NCBI GenBank assembly: GCA_004379165.1
Contig: NKXK01000025.1
Coordinates: 62,001 to 126,000, forward strand
Direction of reading: 5' to 3'
Length of the DNA stretch: 64,000 nucleotides
From: Rhodocyclaceae bacterium
GTDB taxonomy: Bacteria; Pseudomonadota; Gammaproteobacteria; Burkholderiales; Rhodocyclaceae
The notes below the pieces were generated by a model, which had not been told where the DNA came from, did no database searches, and worked only from the letters and a program-made list of their open reading frames with translations. Below, piece by piece: positions 27,216 through 37,776 of this stretch (position 1 is the first letter of the stretch; each line of letters begins with the position of its first letter). The position numbers were made by a program, and so were the translations under genes.

Positions 27216-29024
27216 ATGAGCGACTACCGCGCCCCGATCAAGGACATGCGCTTCGTCATGGATGAACTGGCAGGCTTTCGCGAGATCAGCGCGCTGCCCG
27301 GTTACGAGGAGGCAACCCCCGATCTGGCCGATGCCGTGCTTGAAGAAGCCGCCAGGTTTGCCGGCGAAGTGCTGGCGCCATTGAACCGTGTTGGTGACAA
27401 GGAAGGCTGCAAACTGACCGCCAACGGCGTGACCACCCCGCCGGGCTGGAAGGAGGCCTACAAGGCCTTCTGCGAAGCCGGCTGGAATGGTGTCGCCTCG
27501 CCGGCCGACTTCGGTGGCCAGGGCCTGCCGGATTCGCTGGGCGTTGCGATCAAGGAAATGGTCTGCTCGGCCAACCTCTCGTTTTCGCTTGGTCCGCTGC
27601 TCACCACCGGTGCTGTCGAAGCACTGATCACCTGTGCCAGCGACGAGCTCAAGGCGATCTATCTGGAAAAGATGGTCACCGGCGAATGGACCGGCACGAT
27701 GAACCTGACCGAGCCGCAGGCCGGCTCCGACCTCGCGCTGATCCGCTCCCGTGCCGAGCCGCAGGCCGATGGCAGCTACAAGGTCTTCGGCCAGAAGATC
27801 TTCATCACCTACGGCGACCACGACATGACCGACAACATCGTGCATCTCGTCCTCGCCCGTCTGCCGGACGCGCCGGCCGGGGTGAAGGGCATCTCGATGT
27901 TCCTGGTGCCGAAATTCCTGGTCAATGCCGATGGTTCGCTCGGCGCCCGCAACGATGCCTACTGCGTCTCCATCGAGCACAAGCTCGGCATCCACGCCAG
28001 CCCGACCTGCGTCATGGCCTACGGTGATAATGGCAACTTCGGTGGCGGCGCCGTCGGCTACCTGCTCGGCGAGCCGAACCGCGGCCTGGAATACATGTTC
28101 ATCATGATGAACGAAGCCCGCCTCGGCGTCGGCCTGCAGGGCATCGCCCTCGGCGAACGCGCCTACCAGCAGGCGCTGGGCTATGCCCGCGAGCGCAAGC
28201 AGGGCCGCGATGCGCTGACTGGCGAGGCGTTGGTGACCATCGACAAGCACCCGGATATCCGCCGCATGCTGATGTTGATGAAGGCGCGCGTCGAAGCCAG
28301 CCGGGCGCTGGCCTATTACACCTCCGGCATGCTCGACCATGCGCATGCTGCGGTAAACCCGGAAAAGCGGCAAAAATCGCTGATGCTCGCCGAGTTCATG
28401 ATTCCGCTGGTCAAGGGCGGTGGCACCGAAATGGGCATCGACGTCACCTCGCTCGGCATCCAGATTTACGGCGGCATGGGCTTCATCGAAGAGACCGGCG
28501 CCGCCCAGCACTGGCGCGACTCGCGCATCACGACCATTTACGAAGGCACCACCGGCATCCAGGCCAATGACCTGCTGTTCCGCAAGCTGATGCGCGATCA
28601 GGGTGCGACAGCCAAAATTGTTTTCGGCGAAGTTCATGCCACAGCCAAGTCGCTGGGTGCCAGCGGCAAGCCGGAGCTGCAGGCCATCGGCCAGCGGCTC
28701 GGTACCGCCCTCAAGGCCTGGACGGACGCCACCGAATGGCTGGCCGCCAATGCCAAGAGCGGACTTTCGGGCGTGCTCACCGCCGCCGTGCCCTATCTGC
28801 ATCTGGCCGTGACCGTGACCGGCGGCTGGATGATGGGCAAGGCCGCACTGGCTGCTAGCGGCTACCTCGACAAGGGCGAGGGCGATCTGCCCTTCTACCG
28901 CGCCAAGGTCGCCACCGCCCGCTTCTACGCCGACCAGCTGCTGCCGCAGGCCGCCGCGTATGCCGAGACGGTCAAGGCCGGCGATGCGGCCATCGCCGGC
29001 ATGAGTGGCGACGAACTGTTCTGA
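27216..29024 (+). CDS. acyl-CoA dehydrogenase
   Basis: MSDYRAPIKDMRFVMDELAGF...GTMNLTEPQAGSDLALIRSRAEPQADGSYKVFGQKIFITYGDHDM...GIQIYGGMGFIEETGAAQHWRDSRITTIYEGTTGIQANDLLFRKL. Confidence 0.93.
   Translation: MSDYRAPIKDMRFVMDELAGFREISALPGYEEATPDLADAVLEEAARFAGEVLAPLNRVGDKEGCKLTANGVTTPPGWKEAYKAFCEAGWNGVASPADFGGQGLPDSLGVAIKEMVCSANLSFSLGPLLTTGAVEALITCASDELKAIYLEKMVTGEWTGTMNLTEPQAGSDLALIRSRAEPQADGSYKVFGQKIFITYGDHDMTDNIVHLVLARLPDAPAGVKGISMFLVPKFLVNADGSLGARNDAYCVSIEHKLGIHASPTCVMAYGDNGNFGGGAVGYLLGEPNRGLEYMFIMMNEARLGVGLQGIALGERAYQQALGYARERKQGRDALTGEALVTIDKHPDIRRMLMLMKARVEASRALAYYTSGMLDHAHAAVNPEKRQKSLMLAEFMIPLVKGGGTEMGIDVTSLGIQIYGGMGFIEETGAAQHWRDSRITTIYEGTTGIQANDLLFRKLMRDQGATAKIVFGEVHATAKSLGASGKPELQAIGQRLGTALKAWTDATEWLAANAKSGLSGVLTAAVPYLHLAVTVTGGWMMGKAALAASGYLDKGEGDLPFYRAKVATARFYADQLLPQAAAYAETVKAGDAAIAGMSGDELF
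28348..28381 (+). repeat. interspersed repeat copy inside acyl-CoA dehydrogenase CDS
   Basis: ctgcggtaaacccggaaaagcggcaaaaatcgct, translated AVNPEKRQKS. Confidence 0.7.
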
Positions 29025-29095
29025 GCGGCAACCTTCTTCTCTGCGGGTTCGGCATACGGAAACACCTCGGGCAACAGGATTCCTGCGTCAACCCT

Positions 29096-29124
29096 TTTGC
29101 GGACCTTCGGGTCCGCTTTTTTTG
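29096..29124 (+). terminator. Rho-independent terminator after beta-oxidation operon
   Basis: gcggaccttcgggtccgctttttttg. Confidence 0.85.
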
Positions 29125-29132
29125 CGGCTGCG

Positions 29133-29975
29133 TCAGGGATTGCAGCGTGGGCAGTTGGCCGGGTCGGCGATGGTCAGGTCGAGGCGGGGCTTGCGCTCGC
29201 GGTGGTGGCAAGATGGACATTCCCGGATCTCGGCACGATGGATCTCGGTGGGCGTACCACAGGCTCCGCAAGGCAGACCGGCTTCCCGCTCGACGACCCA
29301 GAAGCCAGGGTGCTGGCAAACAGGGCAGGGTGACTGCAGACGATCGAGCAGATTGGCGGCCGCCTCCTGGATGCGTTGCATCCGGGTTGGATTGGCAAAG
29401 GCGCGCAAGTCGGTTTCGATGAATACCTGGCCGTTGGCAGATTGTGCACGGCAGTCGTCAAAACATCGCCGGAGTTGCTGCCAGTCGGCAATGCCTTTTT
29501 GAATCCGGCTATCGTGCTGGTTGTTCGGGCGAATCACCATCTGGTGCGCCGGGAAATCCTCCTCGCGGGCAAACGCTTCCAAGGCAGACCAGTCGTCCGT
29601 CAGCAGGTGACCGCTCTGCGCCGGGCCTTGTGCCACCGCGACGATTTCGCTGTTGAAGCGGTCATCGATCAGCACCAGAAGTTCGATATTCCACTGGAAC
29701 ATGCCAGTCATCGGGTCGGGACCAAAGCTGCCCTCGCTCGCCAGCCCAATCGGCAGTCCGGAGAGCTCCATGCCGATGCGTGCCTTGCGCCGGGCGGCTT
29801 CACGCTGAGTTCCGGGTCGTGGGGTGTCGCGGGTGAATGTCCCCAGTTGGTCCGTGTCAAAGCCCGTCACCAGAGTCACTTCGCAGCCCAGATGCGGCTC
29901 CAGCGTCGGTGCAATGACGCGCTCCTTGCCGTGTTGTGTGAGCAGGGCGATTTTCTGGTCGGCGTAATAATCCAT
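29133..29975 (-). CDS. conserved hypothetical with C-terminal zinc-ribbon (DUF6671-like)
   Basis: 280 aa; CPVCQHPGFWVVEREAGLPCGACGTPTEIHRAEIRECPSCHHRE...NCPRCNP. Confidence 0.65.
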   Translation of the reverse strand: MDYYADQKIALLTQHGKERVIAPTLEPHLGCEVTLVTGFDTDQLGTFTRDTPRPGTQREAARRKARIGMELSGLPIGLASEGSFGPDPMTGMFQWNIELLVLIDDRFNSEIVAVAQGPAQSGHLLTDDWSALEAFAREEDFPAHQMVIRPNNQHDSRIQKGIADWQQLRRCFDDCRAQSANGQVFIETDLRAFANPTRMQRIQEAAANLLDRLQSPCPVCQHPGFWVVEREAGLPCGACGTPTEIHRAEIRECPSCHHRERKPRLDLTIADPANCPRCNP

Positions 29976-30072
29976 GAATTTTGTTTCTGTTCTGGCTTGA
30001 TAACGAGGTCAGAAACCTTAAACCAGCCAGCGCATTTCGACAATTTGTCCGATGCAGGGAAATACGAGGCGC

Positions 30073-30098
30073 AAAAAAAGCGGCCACGCGGGCCGCCT
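30073..30098 (-). terminator. Rho-independent terminator for minus-strand gene at 30120
   Basis: reverse strand ggcggcccgcgtggccgctttttttg. Confidence 0.75.
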
Positions 30099-30119
30099 TG
30101 AGATGATCCGGGTGTCCGA

Positions 30120-30671
30120 TCAGAAATTGACGCCGACCTTGGCCAGCCAGGTCCAGTTTTCGAACTGGATGCGATCGCGCTCGTTGGTGTTCAGGTAACG
30201 GATATCGCTGCCAGCGTAGAACATGCCGGTGCGGAAGTTCAGTCCGGCAACGGCGCCATAGCCGAAGAGGTTGCGGTCGGCGTTGCCGTTGTCGACGTTG
30301 ACCATCGCCAGTGCCGGGCCGGCGCCGATGGAGAAGCCGGCGCCCAGCGGCAGGGTATAGCGCGGCGACAGTTCGAAGCTGGTGGCCTTGATGCCCGATT
30401 CATCAACGCGGTTGATCTGCACGTGAGTACGAATGCGGTTAGCGGGCGTCTGGAACAGGCCGCAGTTCATGTTGAAGTCGATGCCGTAGCTCCCCATGTT
30501 GTCGTCACGCGTGCCGGCAGCATGCGTGATGCCACCGGTGACAGCGAGCGTCGGCTCCAGTTTGAAGCCGTTTTCGAGGGCAGGGAAGAAGCGGATACCG
30601 TCGGCCTGGACGGCGCCGGCGAAGGTCAGGCCGGCCAGGGCAAGGGCGGTGGCAAGGCGGGTAATGGTCAT
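30120..30671 (-). CDS. YfaZ-like outer membrane protein
   Basis: signal peptide and beta-barrel-like alternation, terminal aromatic F; ELSPRYTLPLGAGFSIGAGPALAMV. Confidence 0.6.
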   Translation of the reverse strand: MTITRLATALALAGLTFAGAVQADGIRFFPALENGFKLEPTLAVTGGITHAAGTRDDNMGSYGIDFNMNCGLFQTPANRIRTHVQINRVDESGIKATSFELSPRYTLPLGAGFSIGAGPALAMVNVDNGNADRNLFGYGAVAGLNFRTGMFYAGSDIRYLNTNERDRIQFENWTWLAKVGVNF

Positions 30672-30806
30672 GGCGGTCTCTCCAGAGTGGATTATGGGCA
30701 GAAATGTCTATCTCACCCGACGATACCGGAAAAGACCCTCCGGCTCTGTGACCTGAGTTACATAGCCCTGTTGCTTAATGCCCCTGATCCGGCGGTTCGC
30801 AGCCGC

Positions 30807-33749
30807 TCAGCTGGCGCTGCCCATATCGTTCGACTGCGTGCAAATGCCGTAGATCAGCCCGTCATCGCCGATCAGCGGGAAGCGGATTGAGCGCAGCGTC
30901 CTCTCTGCACCATTGGCGAGCGTGATGCGCTCAATCGACTCGATGGCTTCCTGGCGACGTACGACCTCCAGTTCCTTGTCGCGGAATTCGCGGGCAATGC
31001 TTGCAGGCAGGGCTTGCGCATCGGTTTTGCCGACGAGTTCATAGCCATTGACCGCAAAAAAGGATTCGAAGCGACGATTGACGAATTCGTAGCGTCCGGC
31101 AAGATCCTTCATCGACACCAGAGAAACGGAGTTGTGGATGATCGCCAGCAGCTTGTCCTGTTCCTTGCGCAGTTCGCGCTCGCGGGAGAGGCGCTCGGTG
31201 TCGTCGACCAGCGTGATGATGATGCCCTGAAGGTTGCTGGTGGCGGTGCCATAAGGCGTCACGTTAAGCAGATAGCTCCGTTCATTGGAGAATACCGAGG
31301 TGGTGATGGTCTTGCGCTGGCTCAGCGCGTCCGCCACCTGCTTCCCAAATTCCTGCATCCCGGGCGGCAATTGCATGACGGTTAGCGGTTGCTGCAGCGA
31401 CGAGGCATTGAGACTGAAGAGCGATGCTGCCGGGGCGTTGAAGCGGAGCAGGCGGGCCGATTCGCTGCAAACGAGCAGCGGGTAGCTGATCGCGTTCTGT
31501 ACCTGTTCGAGATCGTTGAGGGCTTCTGCCAGTTCGTTGCTGCGAATCTGCAGTTCCTCGTTGACCGTGGTCAGTTCCTCGTTGGTCGATTGCAATTCCT
31601 CGTTGGCGGCTTCCAGTTCCTCGTTTGAAGACTGCAACTCCTCGTTAGCTGCCTGTACTTCCTCGTTCAACGCCTGCATTTCCTCGTTCGAGGTTTCCAG
31701 TTCCTCGATGACCGTTTGCAGGCGCTCACGGGTGGTCGTCAGCTCGTCCTCAAGGTCGCGTACCGAATGCGTGTCACCGGTCGCTTCAGAGGTAACCCGC
31801 TCACCCGGAGACTCTGGCGGTACTTTTTCGAAACTGACCAGAAACAGCTGGGACGACACGCCGTTTTCCATCGGGTGTACGGCCAGGCGGATGAATTGCT
31901 GCTCGCCATTGATCAGCATCGGACGCGGTCGGCCAGTCGCGGACTCCAGTTTCTGCTCGACATGATGCTGCAACAATTGCAGATCGGTACGCAGTTCCCG
32001 GCAGATCAGGTGTTGCAGGTTCAGCGTCGGTTTGCCCGGCGACAACGTGACGAAGGGCGAGGTGTCGCCGAAGATGTGTTGAATCTCGAAATTGCCGTTG
32101 ATCAGGATGGTGGCCGGCAGATAGCGGCGCATTGCCGCTGACAGCAACTGCTGCTCGGCTTCCGGCTGGCGGGTCGTGTTCCCCGAAGGGATCGAGCCCA
32201 GCGACGGGAACTGGAAGCCGCCGGCCGGCAGGCGATTTTCCATGCCACGGCGGCGGAACAGCCGTGACACTTTGTCGACGACATCGAACAGGCCGTCCTG
32301 CTGGAACACGCCCTCGGATTTGCCGAGGAAGAGCAGACCGCCGGGACGCAAACCATAGTGGAAGGTGCTGAAGATCTTGGCCTGCAGGTCGTTCTTGAGA
32401 TAAATCAGCACATTCCGGCAACTGATCAGGTCAAGACGGAGAAATGGCGGGTCCTGCACCAGATCCTGGCGGGCAAAAACCACCATTTCGCGCAGGGTCC
32501 GTGAAATTTCAAAGCGTCCGCGCTGTGCCTGGAAGTAGCGCGACAGCAGGGCCGGTTTCAGTTCCGCCAGCGAGCCTTCCGAATACAGCCCGCGGCGGGC
32601 AAAATTCATGGCCTCGTTGTCGAGGTCGGTGGCGAAGATCTGGATTTTGTAGAGCGATGCCGACGCTCCCAGCATTTCGGAGAGCAGGATGGCAATGCTG
32701 TAGGCCTCTTCGCCGGTGGCGCAGCCCGGTACCCAGATCCGGATTTCATCGCCTGGTTGTTTGCCCTTGAACAGTACCGGCAATTGGCTGGCCAGCACCT
32801 CAAAGGCATCCGGGTCACGGAAAAAGGCTGTGACCGAAATCAGGATGTCTTTCGCCAGCCGATCGAGTTCGTCCGGTTGGCTTTCGGTCAGCATCAGATA
32901 ATCCTCGATCGAGAAAACGTGATTGGCCGCCATGCGGCGCTCGATCCGGCGCCAGATGGTCGCTTCCTTGTAGCCCCCAAAGTCGATGCGGGTGTATTGC
33001 TTGACCTTGAGCAGCAGTTTCTTGATCGTGGTCGCCGGTTGCTGGGTGGTATGCGCCGGCGGCTTGAGGGCGACGCCGCGGTTGCGGGTGATATTGGCAA
33101 TTTCTGCCGCGATGCTCTCGGGCGGAAGGACCCAGTCTACGCAGCCAGCGTCGATTGCCGACTGAGGCATACCACCGTATTTGGCCGTGCCCGGCTCCTG
33201 GGCGAAGGTGAAACCGCCCGACGCCTTGATTTCGCGCAGTCCAACCGTTCCATCGGATCCTGTTCCGGACAAGATGACACCGATGGCATCCTCACCCAGA
33301 TCGGCGGCCAGCGAACTGAAAAAAACATTGACCGAGGGCTTGGGCAAAGCTTCACGGACGGTTTCAAGGAGAACGAACTGGCCGTCACGAATGATGACAT
33401 TGCGGCTGGCGGGAGCGACATAGACGATGTCTGCTTCGGGTTTGGCACCATCTTCCACTTCGCGCACCGCCATTGCGGTTTCACGGCCGAGCAGTTGCAC
33501 CATCATGCTGCGGTGGGTGGGCGACAGATGCTGGACGACGACATAGCTGTTGCCGAGGTCAACGGGCAACGCCCCGATCATCGCCGAGAGTGCCTCCAGT
33601 CCACCGGCAGAGGCGCCGATGCCGACGACGTGTGGTTGCTTCACAATTGATCGGCCAGGGGCGGCTGGGAGTTCGCTGGAAGTTTCGGAAATACTTTCGG
33701 ATTTCGAAGACCGCGGTTTGCGGGGGGCTTTTTCGGTGTCTTTCGCCAT
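30807..33749 (-). CDS. CheB-CheR-PAS fusion protein
   Basis: VVGIGASAGGLEALSAMIGALP...VVQHLSPTHRSMM (CheB); FFRDPDAFEVLASQLP...RIWVPGCATGEEAYSIAILLSEM (CheR); NEELQ heptads; PAS. Confidence 0.92.
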   Translation of the reverse strand: MAKDTEKAPRKPRSSKSESISETSSELPAAPGRSIVKQPHVVGIGASAGGLEALSAMIGALPVDLGNSYVVVQHLSPTHRSMMVQLLGRETAMAVREVEDGAKPEADIVYVAPASRNVIIRDGQFVLLETVREALPKPSVNVFFSSLAADLGEDAIGVILSGTGSDGTVGLREIKASGGFTFAQEPGTAKYGGMPQSAIDAGCVDWVLPPESIAAEIANITRNRGVALKPPAHTTQQPATTIKKLLLKVKQYTRIDFGGYKEATIWRRIERRMAANHVFSIEDYLMLTESQPDELDRLAKDILISVTAFFRDPDAFEVLASQLPVLFKGKQPGDEIRIWVPGCATGEEAYSIAILLSEMLGASASLYKIQIFATDLDNEAMNFARRGLYSEGSLAELKPALLSRYFQAQRGRFEISRTLREMVVFARQDLVQDPPFLRLDLISCRNVLIYLKNDLQAKIFSTFHYGLRPGGLLFLGKSEGVFQQDGLFDVVDKVSRLFRRRGMENRLPAGGFQFPSLGSIPSGNTTRQPEAEQQLLSAAMRRYLPATILINGNFEIQHIFGDTSPFVTLSPGKPTLNLQHLICRELRTDLQLLQHHVEQKLESATGRPRPMLINGEQQFIRLAVHPMENGVSSQLFLVSFEKVPPESPGERVTSEATGDTHSVRDLEDELTTTRERLQTVIEELETSNEEMQALNEEVQAANEELQSSNEELEAANEELQSTNEELTTVNEELQIRSNELAEALNDLEQVQNAISYPLLVCSESARLLRFNAPAASLFSLNASSLQQPLTVMQLPPGMQEFGKQVADALSQRKTITTSVFSNERSYLLNVTPYGTATSNLQGIIITLVDDTERLSRERELRKEQDKLLAIIHNSVSLVSMKDLAGRYEFVNRRFESFFAVNGYELVGKTDAQALPASIAREFRDKELEVVRRQEAIESIERITLANGAERTLRSIRFPLIGDDGLIYGICTQSNDMGSAS

Positions 33750-33912
33750 GATGAAAGGGTTTCCAGTGGTGCGATTAGATGGCTATTATAGAGTCCGAAT
33801 TAGAAAGAGAATTCATACTTCCGGAATTCAGAACTAATAACAGGTGACTTTGCCGCAAACTGGCGGGAAGTGTTTGCCGGGAGACGTGCTTGTGCGTGAC
33901 AGTTCAGATGTA

Positions 33913-34446
33913 ATGAGCGATCAGGAAGTTTGCCTTTTCTATCGGCTTGACCAAAGCGATCGCATTACGGCGATCGGCGGTGCCTGGGACCGGATGGCGC
34001 AGGAAAACGGCGGCGATCGGCTTTGCGGTGACTCGGTTGTCGGTCGCCCGCTCTATGACTTCATCAGTGGCGATATCAGCAAGATGTTTGTCAGGACCGT
34101 CATCGAGGGTGTTCGGGTTTTGCAGAGACCTCGGACGGTGCCTTACCGGTGTGACTCGCCGGGACTCAGACGCTACATGGAAATGTCGATCAAATGCGAA
34201 CCGGGCGGAGGCTTGCTGCTTGAGCACCGACAAGTCCGCACCGAAGCGACCGGCAGACGTTTCGATTTCAGGGTGGGCAGGCAGCCGCTCCGACAGATGG
34301 TGGTTCGTTGTTCTCACTGCAATGCCGTCAAATTCGAGGGGCGATGGGGGGAGCCGGAGGCGTTGCTGCCGGTGGCGTCGACCACCGATGTTCCAGTGAT
34401 CTACGGGGTCTGCCCGAATTGCATGGATCTGGTGCGAAGAATATGA
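33913..34446 (+). CDS. PAS-like domain protein with C-terminal CxxC...CxxC zinc-binding motif
   Basis: [34 protein letters not shown]...[10 protein letters not shown]...[13 protein letters not shown]. Confidence 0.65.
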   Translation: MSDQEVCLFYRLDQSDRITAIGGAWDRMAQENGGDRLCGDSVVGRPLYDFISGDISKMFVRTVIEGVRVLQRPRTVPYRCDSPGLRRYMEMSIKCEPGGGLLLEHRQVRTEATGRRFDFRVGRQPLRQMVVRCSHCNAVKFEGRWGEPEALLPVASTTDVPVIYGVCPNCMDLVRRI

Positions 34447-37400
34447 ACGATGCACTCAATTTCCCGGTGCCCGATGCTCCCCGAGGCGGAATTGCCAGTG
34501 ATTTGCCGTCGTCCACAGCCGATTACCTGACGCAAATCGAATCGGTCGTCAGTGTCGGCGCCTGGCGTCTCAATCCCGATACGGCCTGGCTGCAATGGAG
34601 CGATGGCATTTATCAGATGTTGGGGCACCCTAAGTCCGAGCCCCCCTCTCTGGTTGCGGGCTTGGGCTATTTTGACGGGGAAAGCCGTGGCCGCGTTGAG
34701 GCCGCGCTCGCCGAGAGTTGGCAGCATGGTAGCCCTTTCCTGTTGCAGGTGGCGATGCATACGCGCCAGGGCACGCCCATCTGGGCTGAGTTGCGTTGTC
34801 AGGGGCGGACCGATGCGGGTGACGAGAGCTACCTCAGTGGCATTCTGCTGAATGTTTCCGATCGCCTTTCGATGATGGAACGGGCGATGTCCGCGGAAGC
34901 GCGCCTTCAGTTTTGGGGAGACATGCTTCCGGACGGGCTGCTCGAACTGACGCTGGATGGTCGGATTGCTTCGGTCAATAAAAAGGCAATGACCCTTCTC
35001 GGCTACACCGATCGGCATACGTTGCTGGGGAGTGTTTTCTCCCGCCTCTTGCCGGCAATGATGGATGAAAACCTGCATGCAGTGAGCACTGGGCAAACCC
35101 CCCTGAGTCGGGTCATGGAGGAAGGCTTTGGTTCGGCCTCGGACGTTTATGGCGTGAAAGATCGCCTCGGTCGCGTTGTGTGGGTCGAAATGCATGTGAG
35201 GCCGATGCGTGACGAACACGGCACGGTGCAGAACTTTGCCGTGCTGCTTCGAGATATCAACGTGCTCAAGCGGCTTGAGTCACAGCATCGTCAGGAAGTT
35301 GCAGTTCACGCTGAAACTGAAGAGATCGCCCGCCTTCGCCTTGGTCACTGGAGGCTCTATCTACCAACCGATAAATTGAGTTGTTCTCAGCAATGTGCAG
35401 TGGTGCTTGGTATGGCAGGAATGCATGTTTTCTCGCGTGCGGATTTTGTTGCCCGCGTTCATGCTGACGACCTGCCCGCCCTGCGATTGGCCTGGAAGCA
35501 TGCCCGGGACAGCGGGGAAATCGATATCGAATGTCGTTTACGGCCGGAGTTCGGTGAGCGCTGGATACGATTGATTGGTCGGGTGACGCGCAATCGCAGT
35601 GGTAAAGCCTATGCGGCCAGTGGTGTGGTTCAGGATATTTCTGACCGGCGGCGAACAGAAGAGCAGTTGCGGAAAATTTCGGTCGCCATCGAGCAGAGCC
35701 CCAATGCCGTCCAGATCACCGATCTGCAGGCCCGTCTCGAGTACGTCAACCCGGCTTTCGAGAAGTTGACTGGCTACACGCGCGAGGAAGCCATGGGGCG
35801 GAATCCGTCTTTCCTGGCCTCGGGACTGACGCCGAAAGCAACTATCCGCGATCTTTGGGAAAAACTGCTTAGCGGGCAGACCTGGCAGGGGGAACTGATC
35901 AACCGGAAGAAATCCGGCGAAACTTATGTTGAATATGCGTTCATTTCGCCGGTGCATCAGGCCGATGGTCGGGTGACACACTTTCTTGCGCTCAAGGAGG
36001 ACATGACCGAACGCAAGCGGCTGGCGGAGGAACTGGATGCGCATCGCCACCATCTCGAAGATCTGGTCGCGCAACGTACTCATGAACTGATTGAGGCCAA
36101 GGCGGTGGCCGAGGCTGCCAGTGCCGCCAAGAGCAGTTTCCTGGCCAGCATGAGTCATGAAATCCGGACACCTTTGAATGCCATTATCGGCCTCAACCGG
36201 ATGGCACTCAGGCTCAGCCATGACCCTGTTCAGCAAGGGCAACTGCAGCGACAGTCGGGCGCGGCCGAACATCTGCTGCAAGTGATCAACGATATTCTCG
36301 ATTTCTCCAAAATCGAGGCCGGAAAGTTGCAACTGGAGCGCACCGCACTCGATTTCGGCGACATCTTCGAAAATTTGCAGGCGATCCTGCAGCCACGTGC
36401 CGATGAGCGAGGGCTCAGACTGCAATTGCAGATAGATCCGGCACTGAACACGCTGGCCCTGTTTGGCGACCCATTGCGGCTGGGCCAGGTGTTGATCAAT
36501 CTTGGAAACAACGCGATCAAGTTCACCGAGCAGGGCGAGGTGACGGTTGGCGCCAAGCTCGTTGCTCAAAATGACACGCAGGTTGATGTGTGCCTGTTCG
36601 TTCGCGATACTGGCATCGGCATGAGTGCTGACGCGCAGGCGAAGTTATTCGAGGAATTCACGCAGGCCGATCAATCCATTAGCCGACGCTATGGTGGCAG
36701 TGGGCTGGGGCTGGCGATTACCCATCGTCTTTTGCAGATGATGGGTGGCAGTATTCGCGCTGAGAGCGAGCAGGGGCGGGGCAGTCTGTTTGAAATTCGT
36801 CTCAAGCTGCCAATCGATACTGGAACGCACCATCCATCACTGGCTGCGGTCGACACTGAAAAGTTGCTGAAATCGCGTTTCCCCAACTTGCGTGTTTTGC
36901 TGGCTGAGGATAATCCGATCAACCAGGAGGTGACTGTTGATCTCCTGCGGCCGGTCGCGGTGCAGATCGATGTGGCTAACGATCGCAGCGAGGCCGTCGC
37001 GCTGGCGAAAGACGCACGCTATGACCTCGTGCTGATGGACATGCAGATGCCAGTGATGGACGGCCTGGAGGCGACGCGGCAGATCCGGGCGCTCGAGAAC
37101 TGGTCGGATGTACCGATCATTGCGCTAACCGCAAATGCGTTTGCGGAGGATCGTGAGCGCTGTCGGCAGGCCGGGATGAACGACCACTTGGGCAAGCCAG
37201 TTGAGGCGCATGTGGTGTACCGCATGATGCTGCATTGGCTGATGCAGCCAAGGGTCGCACTACCAACACCGGTAGCCGCTCCGGCGCCGGTGGTCGCCCA
37301 GACCGCTACTGTGATTGATCTGGCTCCGGGTGATCCGATCTCCGCCCTGGTCGGTCTGCCCGGTTTCGATGTAGAGGCAGGTCTCCGCTACCTTGGCGGA

Positions 37401-37694
37401 AACGCCATGGTGTATCGGCGAATTTTGCGTCGCTATGCCGAAGTCAATGTCGATGTGCCCGCCCGAATCGAGGCGGCATTGACTGCTGGGGATGCCGAGA
37501 CGGTCCGCACACTGGCGCACGGCCTGAAAGGTGCCTCGGCGACGCTCGGTTTGTTGCAGGTACGGGAAGGTGCGTTGGCCGTGGAAATGGCGGTGCGTGA
37601 GGGGCGACCGATGAGTGAGGTTGCAGCTTTGCTGCCGGCGATGGTGCAGGCGCTGGATTCGGTGCGCGCGCAGATTGTTGCCGCCTTATATTGA
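34443..37694 (+). CDS. hybrid sensor histidine kinase (PAS-HisKA-HATPase-REC-HPt)
   Basis: [81 protein letters not shown] overlap with upstream gene. Confidence 0.93.
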   Translation: MNDALNFPVPDAPRGGIASDLPSSTADYLTQIESVVSVGAWRLNPDTAWLQWSDGIYQMLGHPKSEPPSLVAGLGYFDGESRGRVEAALAESWQHGSPFLLQVAMHTRQGTPIWAELRCQGRTDAGDESYLSGILLNVSDRLSMMERAMSAEARLQFWGDMLPDGLLELTLDGRIASVNKKAMTLLGYTDRHTLLGSVFSRLLPAMMDENLHAVSTGQTPLSRVMEEGFGSASDVYGVKDRLGRVVWVEMHVRPMRDEHGTVQNFAVLLRDINVLKRLESQHRQEVAVHAETEEIARLRLGHWRLYLPTDKLSCSQQCAVVLGMAGMHVFSRADFVARVHADDLPALRLAWKHARDSGEIDIECRLRPEFGERWIRLIGRVTRNRSGKAYAASGVVQDISDRRRTEEQLRKISVAIEQSPNAVQITDLQARLEYVNPAFEKLTGYTREEAMGRNPSFLASGLTPKATIRDLWEKLLSGQTWQGELINRKKSGETYVEYAFISPVHQADGRVTHFLALKEDMTERKRLAEELDAHRHHLEDLVAQRTHELIEAKAVAEAASAAKSSFLASMSHEIRTPLNAIIGLNRMALRLSHDPVQQGQLQRQSGAAEHLLQVINDILDFSKIEAGKLQLERTALDFGDIFENLQAILQPRADERGLRLQLQIDPALNTLALFGDPLRLGQVLINLGNNAIKFTEQGEVTVGAKLVAQNDTQVDVCLFVRDTGIGMSADAQAKLFEEFTQADQSISRRYGGSGLGLAITHRLLQMMGGSIRAESEQGRGSLFEIRLKLPIDTGTHHPSLAAVDTEKLLKSRFPNLRVLLAEDNPINQEVTVDLLRPVAVQIDVANDRSEAVALAKDARYDLVLMDMQMPVMDGLEATRQIRALENWSDVPIIALTANAFAEDRERCRQAGMNDHLGKPVEAHVVYRMMLHWLMQPRVALPTPVAAPAPVVAQTATVIDLAPGDPISALVGLPGFDVEAGLRYLGGNAMVYRRILRRYAEVNVDVPARIEAALTAGDAETVRTLAHGLKGASATLGLLQVREGALAVEMAVREGRPMSEVAALLPAMVQALDSVRAQIVAALY

Positions 37695-37776
37695 CGAATC
37701 GACCACAAACGCTTGCGTGCCTTGGTGATGGTTTTGCGTAGAATCCAGCCTTTAGACTTTGGCGCGCCTCGACGTA

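Noticed and set aside
26952-28802. 616-aa minus-strand ORF antisense to acyl-CoA dehydrogenase
   Set aside because: Shadow ORF; no recognisable domain.
31540-31720. CRISPR-like regularly spaced direct repeats
   Set aside because: Period is 21 bp, exactly seven codons, and encodes NEELQ coiled-coil heptads in frame within a clear CDS; no spacers or cas genes.
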